Shown here: positions 7,984-15,842 of the stretch, one piece after another
How the letters are laid out: the number at the start of each line of letters is the position of its first letter
Position numbering within the stretch: position 1 is the stretch's first letter
Source: Chitinophagaceae bacterium
GTDB lineage: Bacteria > Bacteroidota > Bacteroidia > Chitinophagales > Chitinophagaceae
Reading direction: 5' to 3'
Length of the DNA: 36,397 bases
Assembly: GCA_013140985.1 (NCBI GenBank)
Contig: JABFRU010000036.1
Coordinates: forward strand, 1-36,397
The notes under the pieces: model-generated
The model's input: the letters and a program-made list of their open reading frames with translations, nothing else
Told to the model about the DNA's origin: nothing
Databases searched by the model: none
Translations under genes and position numbers: made by a program

Positions 7984-8823
7984 ATGAAACTAACTGCATT
8001 GCTTTATATGTTGATCATTGTTCTATTCTTACCAACTTCCTGCAGTAAGACAGGGGGAATATTGCCACCACCTCCGCCTGATCCCTGTTCATTAATTAGT
8101 GTAAACCTGAACGGTGTTGTCGTCAACCCATCAGTTTCCGGCGCTTCGGATGGAAGCATTACTTTGTCGGCTTCGGGCGGCAGTGGATTTACTTTCAATA
8201 TTAATGGAGGCGCCTTTCAATCGTATCATAAATTCAATAACCTGCCGGCGGGTAACTACACAGTTATGGCAAGGAATTCGGACGGGTGCAGCAGCGTTGT
8301 AGCTTTTTTATTATCAAACCCAACGCCTTCTTGTACCGGGGTAAATATTACAGTGTCAGCTACTGCAACCAATAATGTTTTTTGTGAATCATCCACTGCA
8401 ACGATCACTGTTTCTGCATCAGGCGGAACAGCTCCCTACACTTATAACCTGAATGGCGGAGCTTACCAGGCTGCCAATGTTTTTACAAATATCGCAACAG
8501 GCAGTTATATGATCACTGCTAAAGACGCAAATGGCTGCATTGGCAATGCTTCCACTACGGTAAATAATGGAACAGCAGGGCCATTATTTACACAGGTAAG
8601 AACACTGGTAAGAAACAATTGTCTTTATTGTCATGGCGGAGTATTTTCAAGCGGAGGAGTAAGCTACTCTGATGATTGTAATATAGTATCAGGCAAACTA
8701 CGAATACAGGCAAGAGCGGTGGATGGTAATCCTTCACCCATGCCGCAATCAGGTTTGTTACCAGCAGCCGATCGTCAAAAGATCATTGACTGGATAAATG
8801 CAGGAGGTCGCTATAGCGACTAG
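7984..8823 (+). CDS. Lipoprotein with SprB-like repeats and a c-type haem motif
   Basis: A 279-residue protein with a lipoprotein signal: a hydrophobic helix, then LPTSC with Cys20. A Pro-rich spacer follows, then two SprB/PKD-like beta repeats (about 38-110 and 118-192), each with the pattern SASGG-x-FNINGGA / NLPAGNYTV-x-DGC. The C-terminal domain (about 200-279) has CLYCH at 213-217, the CxxCH haem-attachment motif, a possible distal Met at 253 (SPMPQSGLLP), and the ending RQKIIDWINAGG typical of cytochrome-c-like domains. It is probably a surface-exposed haem lipoprotein. It lies 10 bases after the barrel protein gene and shares the sigma factor operon. Known ccm genes for haem loading are not in the window. 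Confidence 0.8.
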   Translation: MKLTALLYMLIIVLFLPTSCSKTGGILPPPPPDPCSLISVNLNGVVVNPSVSGASDGSITLSASGGSGFTFNINGGAFQSYHKFNNLPAGNYTVMARNSDGCSSVVAFLLSNPTPSCTGVNITVSATATNNVFCESSTATITVSASGGTAPYTYNLNGGAYQAANVFTNIATGSYMITAKDANGCIGNASTTVNNGTAGPLFTQVRTLVRNNCLYCHGGVFSSGGVSYSDDCNIVSGKLRIQARAVDGNPSPMPQSGLLPAADRQKIIDWINAGGRYSD

Positions 8824-8960
8824 TTAATTGGTTAAATGGGTATTGGTTAATTAGGTAGCAAGCTCGAAGCAACTTTACAGGTTTTGGGCTTTTGTGCTGA
8901 AAGAAAAATTTCTGCTTTGAAGCCTAATTACCTAATCAACTAATTAACCAGTTAACCAAT
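8824..8960. repeat. Long imperfect inverted repeat made of 8-9 bp units
   Basis: The left arm (about 8824-8858) and right arm (about 8923-8960) are imperfectly complementary, and each consists of tandem variants of GGTTAATT/GGTTAACT. It fills the whole gap between two convergent genes: the left arm starts right after the TAG of the haem lipoprotein, and the right arm ends at the first base of the ubiX stop codon. About 64 bases lie between the arms, and nothing coding was recognised there. Confidence 0.8.
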
Positions 8961-9517
8961 CACTTCCCCCAACGAAAAGATTTGATATCAAAGCCTGCAA
9001 GATCAAGCACCCGGTCAACAACAGTGTTGGCTACTTCATCAATTGTTTTGGGCTGACTGTAAAAAGAAGGAGTGGCAGGGCAAATAATGCCGCCGGCCAA
9101 TGTGATGCTTTCCATATTGCGGATATGAATAAGGCTATAAGGTGTTTCTCTCACTACGCAGATAAGTTTTCTTCTTTCTTTTAATACAACATCAGCAGCT
9201 CTTGTAATAAGATCATTGGAAACTCCTGAAGCTATTCTTCCCAAAGTTCCCATGGAGCAGGGAATGATGATCATCGTTTCATATCGGCCAGAACCGGAAG
9301 CAAAGGGCGCCGAGAAATCTGTTGTCGAATAAAATTTTACCGGGAGGTCCTTCCAGGAATCATTGTTCAACTCCGTCTTCCAAACTTCTTTGGCATTTTC
9401 CGTCATAACCACAGATAGTTCTTCCCACTGACCTTTTATCGCCAGTAGTTTGTTGATACAATTGGCTGCATATATTGAACCGCTGGCTCCTGTTATGGCT
9501 ATGGCTATTCTTCTCAT
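8960..9517 (-). CDS. ubiX: Flavin prenyltransferase UbiX
   Basis: This enzyme prenylates reduced FMN with dimethylallyl phosphate to make prenyl-FMN, the cofactor of UbiD decarboxylases. The ATG at 9517 gives a 185-residue protein beginning MRRIAIAITGASGS, the nucleotide-binding N-terminus characteristic of the family. An in-frame start 57 bases upstream would add an unusual tail and is rejected. Other family marks are SAPFASGSGRYETMIIIPCS (central, with the conserved CSMGTLGRIASG), LKERRKLICVVRETPYS near the dimethylallyl phosphate site, and GGIICPATPSFYSQP near the C-terminus. No ubiD gene is adjacent. It is transcribed on the minus strand and separated from the peptidase gene by about 350 bases, so it probably has its own promoter. 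Confidence 0.95.
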   Translation of the reverse strand: MRRIAIAITGASGSIYAANCINKLLAIKGQWEELSVVMTENAKEVWKTELNNDSWKDLPVKFYSTTDFSAPFASGSGRYETMIIIPCSMGTLGRIASGVSNDLITRAADVVLKERRKLICVVRETPYSLIHIRNMESITLAGGIICPATPSFYSQPKTIDEVANTVVDRVLDLAGFDIKSFRWGK

Positions 9518-9773
9518 GTAAATTGTTACAGACTTTTGCAGGCAAAGTTGGGATAAGTAAATGAATTGCCGCAAACGTTTTCGGCTAAGGAGCTACTTGT
9601 AGAATTATTTCAGGAAACCATTGAGTTGGGTCAATAAATTGTGTTTTTTCTACATATTTTGAACATTGGCCCAAAAAAGACCCGGTAAAACTTGGTATTA
9701 AATTTAGATTAACGATATTAGCATTGAATTTTCATAGGATAAGGTTTAATGGTTAATGGTTTTTGATTAGGGC

Positions 9774-9802
9774 CCCCCGATTCTCATCGGGGGTTCTTTT
9801 TT
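9774..9802 (+). terminator. Orphan plus-strand terminator hairpin
   Basis: CCCCCGA (9774-9780) pairs with TCGGGGG (9787-9793) around loop TTCTCA and is followed by TTCTTTTTT. The T-run is only on the plus-strand side, yet no plus-strand gene lies upstream between it and the 3' end of the haem lipoprotein at 8823. It may terminate a small RNA or stop antisense readthrough. Confidence 0.75.
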
Positions 9803-9815
9803 ATAAAGAGGGTAT

Positions 9816-9845
9816 AAAAAAAATGTCCCTCTCTCAAGGAACATT
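9816..9845 (-). terminator. Terminator of the DPP-IV peptidase gene
   Basis: On the minus strand AATGTTCC (9845-9838) pairs with GGGACATT (9829-9822) with one G-U pair and an 8-base loop, followed by a run of T (plus-strand A-run from 9816). It lies 22 bases beyond the peptidase stop codon. Confidence 0.8.
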
Positions 9846-9866
9846 CTCATTTGATCGATCTCTTTA

Positions 9867-12041
9867 TTAAAATCCTTTTGGCTGTTTGGCTTTCTCGTAT
9901 TTCTGTGTATTCTCGTTGCCCAAATTCTCCTGTATCCATTTTGTCATCTTGCTCCAGAGATGAAAGGTTGTATTGTCGCCTGTGCCTGAAATGCCATGAT
10001 TTTTATTGGGGTAGTAACCACTTTCAAAATCAATATTACTTTTCACCAATGCAGTGATCATTTGTGTTGCGTTTTGAAAATGAACATTATCATCGGCCGT
10101 GCCATGAATGATCAGGTATTTGCCTTTTATCTTATCGGTGAAATTGATCGGTGAATTATCATCATATCCTTTAGGATTTTCCTGCGGGGTACGCATATAT
10201 CTTTCTGTATAGATATTGTCGTAGTATCTCCAGTTTGTAACCGGGGCTACTGCTACTCCTGCCGTGAATACATCAGCGCCTTTTGTAACCGCCAGTGAAC
10301 TCATAAAGCCGCCATAGCTCCATCCCCAATGGCCGATATTGCTTTTATCAACAAATGGCATGGTGCCAAGATATTTTGCCGCATCTATCTGGTCTTCGAT
10401 CTCATATTTCCCCAATTGCAGGTAGGTTTTCTTTTTAAATTCTTCACCACGATAACCGGTGCCGGTATTGTCAACACTCACAACAATGAAACCTCTTTCA
10501 GCAAGGTATTGATGCCACATGTTGACAGCACCAAAGCGGTTACCCACTTGCTGAGAACCGGGCCCGCCGTAATTGCAGAACAGGACAGGATATTTTTTTG
10601 ATGCATCGAAATTGGCGGGCTTCAGCATCCAGCCATTCAATGTATCTCCCTTGCTATTAGGAACCCGGATGAATTCAGCTTTGCCAATGACGTATTCATC
10701 GAGTTTTGCTTTGAGTTTGTTATTCTCATTCACTGTTCTTTCCAGTAGTACACTGATACCTTTCTTTTTATCGTGGACGATCTTATTCAATGTAACAACC
10801 TGCGGACTGTTCAGGTCGGAACGATAATCATAGAACCTGCTGAAGCTGTCATTGAGAACGATCCGGTGCCAGCCTTCGCCTTGTGTAAGCGCTGTAGTTT
10901 TTTTACCGTCAAAATCAGTTACAAATACATTCCTGTCCATCGGGCGGGGATAAGCCGCCGTGTAATAGATCAGTTTATTTGCTTCATCAACACCATTCAC
11001 ATCAACGATCTCGTAATTACCTTTTGTTACCTGTGTTTTTGTTTTGCCATCCAGGCCATAGAGATATAGATGACGGAAGCCGTTCATCTCACTGGTAAAT
11101 AAAAAGTTCTTCCCATCTTTCAGGAACCACCAGTCATCATTTATCTCAACAAAATATTTATTCTTTTCCTGGTAAAGCAAACTGCTGGTGCCGGTTTTTG
11201 CATTTGTCAGCAAAAGTTTCAGATCATCCTGGTGGCGGTTCATCCAATATACCACCAGTGAATTATCATCCTGTGTCCATTTTATGCGGGGAATATAAAT
11301 ATCGCCCTGTTCGAATTGGGCTTTTACATCTTTGTTATTGCCCACATCATAGATATGTATCTCCACTTTTGAATTCTCATCACCAGCTTTGGGATATTTA
11401 TAAGTGTATTGCTTATTGTACGTGTCGTTGTATTGTGTGAACTGGTATTCTTTCACATTCGTTTCATCAAAGCGGTAATAAGCAATATGATTTCCTTTCG
11501 GGCTCCATTCATAAGCCCGGGTAAATTCAAACTCTTCTTCATACACCCAGTCGCAGTTGCCATTGATGATATGATTCCATTTTCCATCAGTAGTAATAGT
11601 TCTTGAGCTTTTGGTAGCGATATCATACAACACAAGATTATTGCTTTTTACAAATGCAATTTTGCTTCCATCCGGTGAAAGGGTAGGGTGCAATACTTTT
11701 TCATCAGCCAGCTTTGTCACTTTTTTTGAAAGGACATCATAGAGATAAACAAATGCTTTCGATGAGCGACGATAGATCTGCTCAACATCTTTGCGCAGCA
11801 ATACTGTATTCGGATAGGAAGAGCTGTAGATGATATCTGTCATTTGGGGAAAGGGCTTCCCGGTCTCATCTTTTATTTCAGAAAGATTTACTTCGGGATC
11901 AGTACTGGCTTGTCCAAAATCAGCTCTCACAGGCTCACCTGCAAAAATCCTGTTCTTATAAATATCTTCTAAGGTGATCTGTTTTTTTTGCGCTACCGCA
12001 AACAAAGGCAGCAAAAACAATAGCAAAAACAATTGACGCAT
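9867..12041 (-). CDS. S9 family dipeptidyl peptidase IV-type peptidase
   Basis: This gene encodes a 724-residue exported serine exopeptidase. The ATG at 12041 gives a clean signal peptide (MRQLFLLLFLLPLFAVAQ); the frame runs 38 codons further upstream through repeat DNA, which is not expected to be coding. Residues about 20-490 form the beta-propeller, which carries DWVYEEEFEF (164-173); its Glu pair binds the substrate N-terminus in DPP-IV. The C-terminal alpha/beta-hydrolase domain has the nucleophile Ser575 in GWSYGG, Asp near 650 in HGTADDNVHF, and His682 in NKNHGISG, a complete triad. It likely removes X-Pro or X-Ala dipeptides in the periplasm as part of peptide scavenging. A terminator follows it and the gene stands alone. 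Confidence 0.95.
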   Translation of the reverse strand: MRQLFLLLFLLPLFAVAQKKQITLEDIYKNRIFAGEPVRADFGQASTDPEVNLSEIKDETGKPFPQMTDIIYSSSYPNTVLLRKDVEQIYRRSSKAFVYLYDVLSKKVTKLADEKVLHPTLSPDGSKIAFVKSNNLVLYDIATKSSRTITTDGKWNHIINGNCDWVYEEEFEFTRAYEWSPKGNHIAYYRFDETNVKEYQFTQYNDTYNKQYTYKYPKAGDENSKVEIHIYDVGNNKDVKAQFEQGDIYIPRIKWTQDDNSLVVYWMNRHQDDLKLLLTNAKTGTSSLLYQEKNKYFVEINDDWWFLKDGKNFLFTSEMNGFRHLYLYGLDGKTKTQVTKGNYEIVDVNGVDEANKLIYYTAAYPRPMDRNVFVTDFDGKKTTALTQGEGWHRIVLNDSFSRFYDYRSDLNSPQVVTLNKIVHDKKKGISVLLERTVNENNKLKAKLDEYVIGKAEFIRVPNSKGDTLNGWMLKPANFDASKKYPVLFCNYGGPGSQQVGNRFGAVNMWHQYLAERGFIVVSVDNTGTGYRGEEFKKKTYLQLGKYEIEDQIDAAKYLGTMPFVDKSNIGHWGWSYGGFMSSLAVTKGADVFTAGVAVAPVTNWRYYDNIYTERYMRTPQENPKGYDDNSPINFTDKIKGKYLIIHGTADDNVHFQNATQMITALVKSNIDFESGYYPNKNHGISGTGDNTTFHLWSKMTKWIQENLGNENTQKYEKAKQPKGF

Positions 12042-12106
12042 AGTTATTTTTTTGAGGGTATAAATGTAGCTTAATACAGGGAAAATGACGAGCCGTATAT
12101 ATAAAA

Positions 12107-12192
12107 GACGGGAGTCCGGAAGACAGGAAGACCGGAAGTCCGAAAGACACTTCATTAATCTTGAAAAATCTTTCGGTCTTTCAGACTTTCCA
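12107..12192. repeat. Inverted repeat of the GTCCGGAAG family, copy 1
   Basis: The left arm (about 12107-12148) has tandem variants of GTCCGGAAGAC / AAGACCGGAAGTCCGAAAGAC. The right arm (12169-12192) reads TCTTTCGGTCTTTCAGACTTTCC, which is complementary. It lies between the start of the peptidase gene and the end of the next minus-strand gene. The second copy of the same family is at 25618-25702, where the arms share GTCCGGAAG and GTCTGAAAGAC. Confidence 0.8.
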
Positions 12193-12209
12193 ACTATTTA
12201 TTTTTCGGC

Positions 12210-13466
12210 TTATCTCTCAGCCATATCGGGAATCTTTTCCACCTTGTATTCACCGGCATCCAGTTTCTTCTTGGTCTCCGAGAAAGCAGTTAGTGTTGTT
12301 TCAATATCCTCATCGGTATGTATTGCCGAAGGGATCAGCCTGTAAATGATATGCCCCTTCGGTATGACAGGATACACAACGATCGAAGCAAACACATGAT
12401 AATTTTCCCGCAGGTCCATCACCATCGCTGTTGCTTCCGGTACGTCACCTTTCATATAAACAGGTGTAACAACAGAATCTGTTTTACCAATATCAAAACC
12501 TCTTTCTTTTAAACCTTTTTGCAGTTTCTGTGCATTGCTCCATAATTTTTCTTTTAATGATGGATTAGTGCGGAGCAATTCAAGACGTTTGAGATTGCCA
12601 ACAACTAAAGGCATTGGTAAGCTCTTTGCAAATATCTGGCTGCGGATATTGTAGCGGATATAATCAATGATCTTCATATCACCGGCAACAAAAGCGCCGA
12701 TAGAGGCCATTGATTTGGCGAATGTAGAAAAATAGAGGTCTATCGCATCCTGGCAACCTTGTTCTTCACCGGCGCCGGCGCCTGTTTTTCCCAATGTGCC
12801 GAAACCATGCGCATCATCTACTAATAACCTGAAATCATATTTCTTTTTCAATGCTGCGATCTCTTTCAGTTTTCCCTGGTCGCCGGCCATACCAAATACA
12901 CCTTCTGTAATGACGAGTATGCCACCGGCTTTTTGTTTTTCGATCAAAGCAGTAGCTCTTTGTATCTGTTTTTCGCAATCTTCCACATCGTTATGTTTGA
13001 AAACATAACGATGACCGGGATGCAAACGAAGACCATCAATAATACAGGCATGACTTTCTGCATCGTAAACGATCACATCATGACGGCTGCACAATACGTC
13101 TATAAGGCTCACCATTCCCTGGTAACCGTAATTCAATAAAATAGAATCTTCTTTATTTACAAATGCTGCGAGTTCAGCTTCGAGTTGTTCATGTAGATTA
13201 CTGTTGCCACTCATCATCCTGGCGCCCATTGGAAGGGCCAGGCCATAATCTTTGGCGCCATCTGCATCTGCTTTTCTTACTTCAGGATGATTGGCCAGGC
13301 CGAGATAATTATTCAAACTCCATACGATCACATCTTTGCCACGAAACTTCATACGGCTGCTAATTTCACCTTCCAGTTTTGGAAAAGCAAAATAACCATG
13401 TGCCCTTTCACGATGCTGACCGATAGGGCCGTAATTTTTTAATAAGCGTTCAAAAATATCTGCCAT
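12210..13466 (-). CDS. Alpha-oxoamine synthase family PLP enzyme (serine palmitoyltransferase / KBL / AONS-like)
   Basis: A 418-residue fold-type I PLP enzyme that condenses an amino acid with an acyl-CoA and releases CO2. Visible marks are NNYLGLANHP (52-61), His139 stacking on the PLP ring (YDAESHACIIDG), LVDDAHGFGTLG (215-226) binding the PLP nitrogen, and the Schiff-base Lys251 in FSTFAKSMASIG. The N-terminal extension to residue about 45 (GPIGQHRERAHGYFAFPKLE) fits lipid-forming members of Bacteroidota, where serine palmitoyltransferase makes sphingolipids. No biotin or threonine catabolism genes are adjacent, so bioF and kbl are less likely, but sequence alone does not fix the substrate. 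The ATG at 13466 is preceded by a non-coding leader. The 3' end abuts the repeat at 12107-12192. Confidence 0.85.
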   Translation of the reverse strand: MADIFERLLKNYGPIGQHRERAHGYFAFPKLEGEISSRMKFRGKDVIVWSLNNYLGLANHPEVRKADADGAKDYGLALPMGARMMSGNSNLHEQLEAELAAFVNKEDSILLNYGYQGMVSLIDVLCSRHDVIVYDAESHACIIDGLRLHPGHRYVFKHNDVEDCEKQIQRATALIEKQKAGGILVITEGVFGMAGDQGKLKEIAALKKKYDFRLLVDDAHGFGTLGKTGAGAGEEQGCQDAIDLYFSTFAKSMASIGAFVAGDMKIIDYIRYNIRSQIFAKSLPMPLVVGNLKRLELLRTNPSLKEKLWSNAQKLQKGLKERGFDIGKTDSVVTPVYMKGDVPEATAMVMDLRENYHVFASIVVYPVIPKGHIIYRLIPSAIHTDEDIETTLTAFSETKKKLDAGEYKVEKIPDMAER

Positions 13467-13563
13467 AACCTTTGATTTATAAAATTGGAAAGATTGTCAG
13501 AATGGTTGACACTCAACCCGGTAGCCTGCAAATCTTTTAATTAAACGTTGCAAAAATAAGGGA

Positions 13564-14076
13564 TTAGCCCTTAATGAGCCGCCTGATCTTTGTCAGTTCA
13601 TGATCATCATGTTCGGCAACAAAAAAGAGTGAATCTATCAATCGCATCGGTGTTTTTAAACGGGGATGTAATGCTATTAATGAAGCAGTGGGTTCATCAA
13701 TATCTTTTACCCGGTCAATGAGTATATTTCTTGTTTCGGAGAATTGTTTTAATAATTCAGTTGTTGATCTCAGGTTGTGATTGGCAGTAGTTGTTTTAGC
13801 ATTGGTCATATCAGCAGCCCGCAGGATTTCTTTATGATCCAAAAAATCGTCAATTCTTCCGCTCCATAGTTCTTCCACATCATGCAAATGCCCGATCACT
13901 TCTTTTGCAGACCATTTACCATCTGCTTTTATAGTTAATTTTTCTTCATCAATATCTTTTACCATGGCTTGCAATTGGGTAATGGTCCCTCTCAACCGTT
14001 CAATAATGACAGGGAATAATCCAATAGGAAAATTGAAATCAAATTTTCTTTCTATCCAGGGTGTTTGTTTTATCAT
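13564..14076 (-). CDS. DinB family protein
   Basis: A 170-residue four-helix-bundle metal-dependent protein of the DinB/YfiT superfamily. The metal-binding His positions are visible: GHLHDVEELW in the second helix and AEHDDHELTKI near the C-terminus. The motif DGKWSAKEVIGHLHDVEE is typical. Members act as thiol-dependent transferases or have unknown roles. It is cytoplasmic with no signal peptide. The start is ATG at 14076, and a strong hairpin (14154-14194) separates it from the upstream porin gene, so it has its own transcript. Confidence 0.85.
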   Translation of the reverse strand: MIKQTPWIERKFDFNFPIGLFPVIIERLRGTITQLQAMVKDIDEEKLTIKADGKWSAKEVIGHLHDVEELWSGRIDDFLDHKEILRAADMTNAKTTTANHNLRSTTELLKQFSETRNILIDRVKDIDEPTASLIALHPRLKTPMRLIDSLFFVAEHDDHELTKIRRLIKG

Positions 14077-14153
14077 GAGACTAAATTAGAAAGCTGCCTG
14101 TGCCGGAATATGTATCAGATATAAAATTTATTGCAGGTTCACTTAAATAAAGA

Positions 14154-14194
14154 GAAAAGGTCCCGTCTCGTTTAGAACGAGACGGGACCTTTTC
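14154..14194. terminator. Perfect 19-bp hairpin terminator
   Basis: 14154-14172 (GAAAAGGTCCCGTCTCGTT) is exactly complementary to 14176-14194, loop TAG. A- and T-rich bases at both stem ends allow action on either strand. It lies 25 bases past the OmpP1 stop in the direction of that gene, and upstream of the DinB gene. Confidence 0.9.
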
Positions 14195-14218
14195 ATAAAC
14201 AGTAAGATCTGGTCGTGA

Positions 14219-15757
14219 CTATATTTTGAAACCTACAGTGAGAAGCACATTGCCGCCGGTGGACTTGATAGTTGCACCGTAATAAGGACTATTTTCCAAA
14301 CGATACGCAAAATGAATATCCTTACTCATCGTATGAACATAGGTAAGGTCAACAAAAACACCTTTGTTGCGATAGCCTAATCCACCGCTTAGTTGAAAAC
14401 GATTTCCTTTTTCACCATGACCTGAATTTTTATATGGGTTACCGTAATATGCCGCACCCAACCGGGCCATGATGGTTGTGAATTTTAGTTCGCCACCCAC
14501 TTTGAAGTTGAAGGCGCTTTTATAAGTGTTATCAATTGTTTTATTCAATGATTTTAAATAACTCTTTGTTCCGGAACTATTATCACCTTCAGGATCGGTG
14601 GTAAATGAGGATGCTTTATAATTGATATATTCTATATCTGCCGTCAAAAATCCTTTTTGTTTTCTCACATCTTGTATTTCTCTCAATACATAAGAAGCGC
14701 TGATCATCACTCTGTATGGAGATATGAGCCAGTATTTGAATTGTGCATCTTCGCCGTTAGTAAGCGTACTTGAGTTTTGAACCAACTGCCCCATATATGT
14801 TTCTGTGTTGGTAGTAACGGAGGCACTGTATTTATCGGTAAGCTGGTACAAGGTAGGTGTATGAACAGCAATGCCGAGTCGTATATATTCTTTGGGTTTA
14901 TAAAGGAAACCTAATTTTAAATTGATGCCAGCTCCATCAGTAGTAAGGTTCTCAGTAATAGATGCAAAATCAAAATTGTTGATATTGGTAGTAGCATCCG
15001 CTTCTGCAAACGTAGCTTCTCTTGAATAATGAAGAAATGGCACACCCAGTGTCAATCCAAAAAAATATTTTTCTTTACTTGTCGCAGCAAAAGCCAATGC
15101 CAGCTCAGTGATACCTCCTTTATTAACGATAGCATTTTCCTGTATTAGGCCTGAAGTAACAGGTGCTCTTGTTTGAAATTGATAATTATTGGCTGTACCG
15201 CCTGCAATAGTGTCGATCCAATATGTATTAAAAGCAAGGCTTGTTCCAAAAGGATAATTGGAAGCTACATTGTTTGCATCTTTGTCGTTATTGTTTTGTA
15301 TCTCTTCCAAAAATTTTTGGGAATAGGAACTTTGATTATTGATACCACGGTACAAAAGATTGCTTCCGAAGCTGGCTGTTCTGTTAATAGCGATAGCCAT
15401 TGCTACACCGCTTCTTTGCTTTCCTGTTGCTGTACCAAATACAACACCAGTAGCGCCAAATGAACCAGTATTTCTTTTGTTCGCCTCCGTACGGCCGAAA
15501 TAAGTGGCTTTATTATTTAATAGATTAAATCCGGGTGTAATGACAATATCACCTGTTTTATAAAATGCAAGGCCCGCAGGATTAATATAAGCAGCAGAAA
15601 GATCGCCACCCAATGATGTCATAGCGCCGCCAACAGCTTGCTGCCTTGCTGTACCACTCTGTGTGTACCATGAATAGCGGAGAGCATCAGCAGGTTCCTG
15701 CGCTATCAGCCATGAGTAAGTTGTGATACTAATAAGTACCAGGAATATCTTTTTCAT
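14219..15757 (-). CDS. OmpP1/FadL family outer membrane transporter
   Basis: A 512-residue protein with an N-terminal signal peptide (MKKIFLVLISITTYSWLIAQ) followed by DALRYSWYTQSGTARQQAVG and GGDLSAAYINPAGLAFYKTG, the signature plug region of the OmpP1/FadL/TodX family of long-chain fatty acid and hydrophobic-compound channels. The remainder alternates aromatic-edged beta strands (for example YFFGLTLGVPFLHYS, EYIRLGIAVHTPTLYQL), and the C-terminus ends in a strand (GGNVLLTVGFKI) fit for Bam recognition. It sits in the outer membrane. The length is typical. Neighbours are not linked to fatty acid uptake. It is transcribed alone, bounded by terminators on each side. Confidence 0.9.
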   Translation of the reverse strand: MKKIFLVLISITTYSWLIAQEPADALRYSWYTQSGTARQQAVGGAMTSLGGDLSAAYINPAGLAFYKTGDIVITPGFNLLNNKATYFGRTEANKRNTGSFGATGVVFGTATGKQRSGVAMAIAINRTASFGSNLLYRGINNQSSYSQKFLEEIQNNNDKDANNVASNYPFGTSLAFNTYWIDTIAGGTANNYQFQTRAPVTSGLIQENAIVNKGGITELALAFAATSKEKYFFGLTLGVPFLHYSREATFAEADATTNINNFDFASITENLTTDGAGINLKLGFLYKPKEYIRLGIAVHTPTLYQLTDKYSASVTTNTETYMGQLVQNSSTLTNGEDAQFKYWLISPYRVMISASYVLREIQDVRKQKGFLTADIEYINYKASSFTTDPEGDNSSGTKSYLKSLNKTIDNTYKSAFNFKVGGELKFTTIMARLGAAYYGNPYKNSGHGEKGNRFQLSGGLGYRNKGVFVDLTYVHTMSKDIHFAYRLENSPYYGATIKSTGGNVLLTVGFKI

Positions 15758-15809
15758 TGTATAATGAATTAGGTATAATAGAATGTTTGTTCAACAGTTT
15801 GCAGAATAG

Positions 15810-15841
15810 AATAAAGAGGGCCGTAAACGACCCTCTTTATT
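15810..15841. terminator. Terminator hairpin after the Ser-rich lipoprotein gene
   Basis: The 11-bp stem AATAAAGAGGG (15810-15820) / CCCTCTTTATT (15831-15841) is directly downstream of the minus-strand stop codon (15843-15845). A-rich and T-rich stem bases suit minus-strand termination. It also precedes the OmpP1 gene start by about 50 bases. Confidence 0.85.
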
Positions 15842-15842
15842 A

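Larger units (their letters stand above)
9518..9866. other. Non-coding intergenic region with two hairpin terminators
   Basis: No gene is supported in this 349-base space between two minus-strand genes. It contains the ubiX upstream region, a plus-strand-oriented hairpin with T-run at 9774-9802 that has no obvious upstream gene, and a minus-strand terminator at 9816-9845 for the peptidase gene. A short plus-strand RNA ending at the first hairpin is possible but unproven. Confidence 0.5.

Noticed and set aside
8824-8960. CRISPR-like repeats in the gap between the haem lipoprotein and ubiX
   Set aside because: The units are only 8-9 bases with no spacers and run in opposite directions in the two arms, so this is an inverted repeat.
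12042-12155. Longer N-terminus for the DPP-IV peptidase
   Set aside because: The extension runs through the GTCCGGAAG inverted repeat and would bury the clear signal peptide starting at 12041.
12210-13466. Assignment as bioF or kbl
   Set aside because: Motifs are shared by the whole alpha-oxoamine synthase family and no biotin or threonine genes are near; the specific name is left open.
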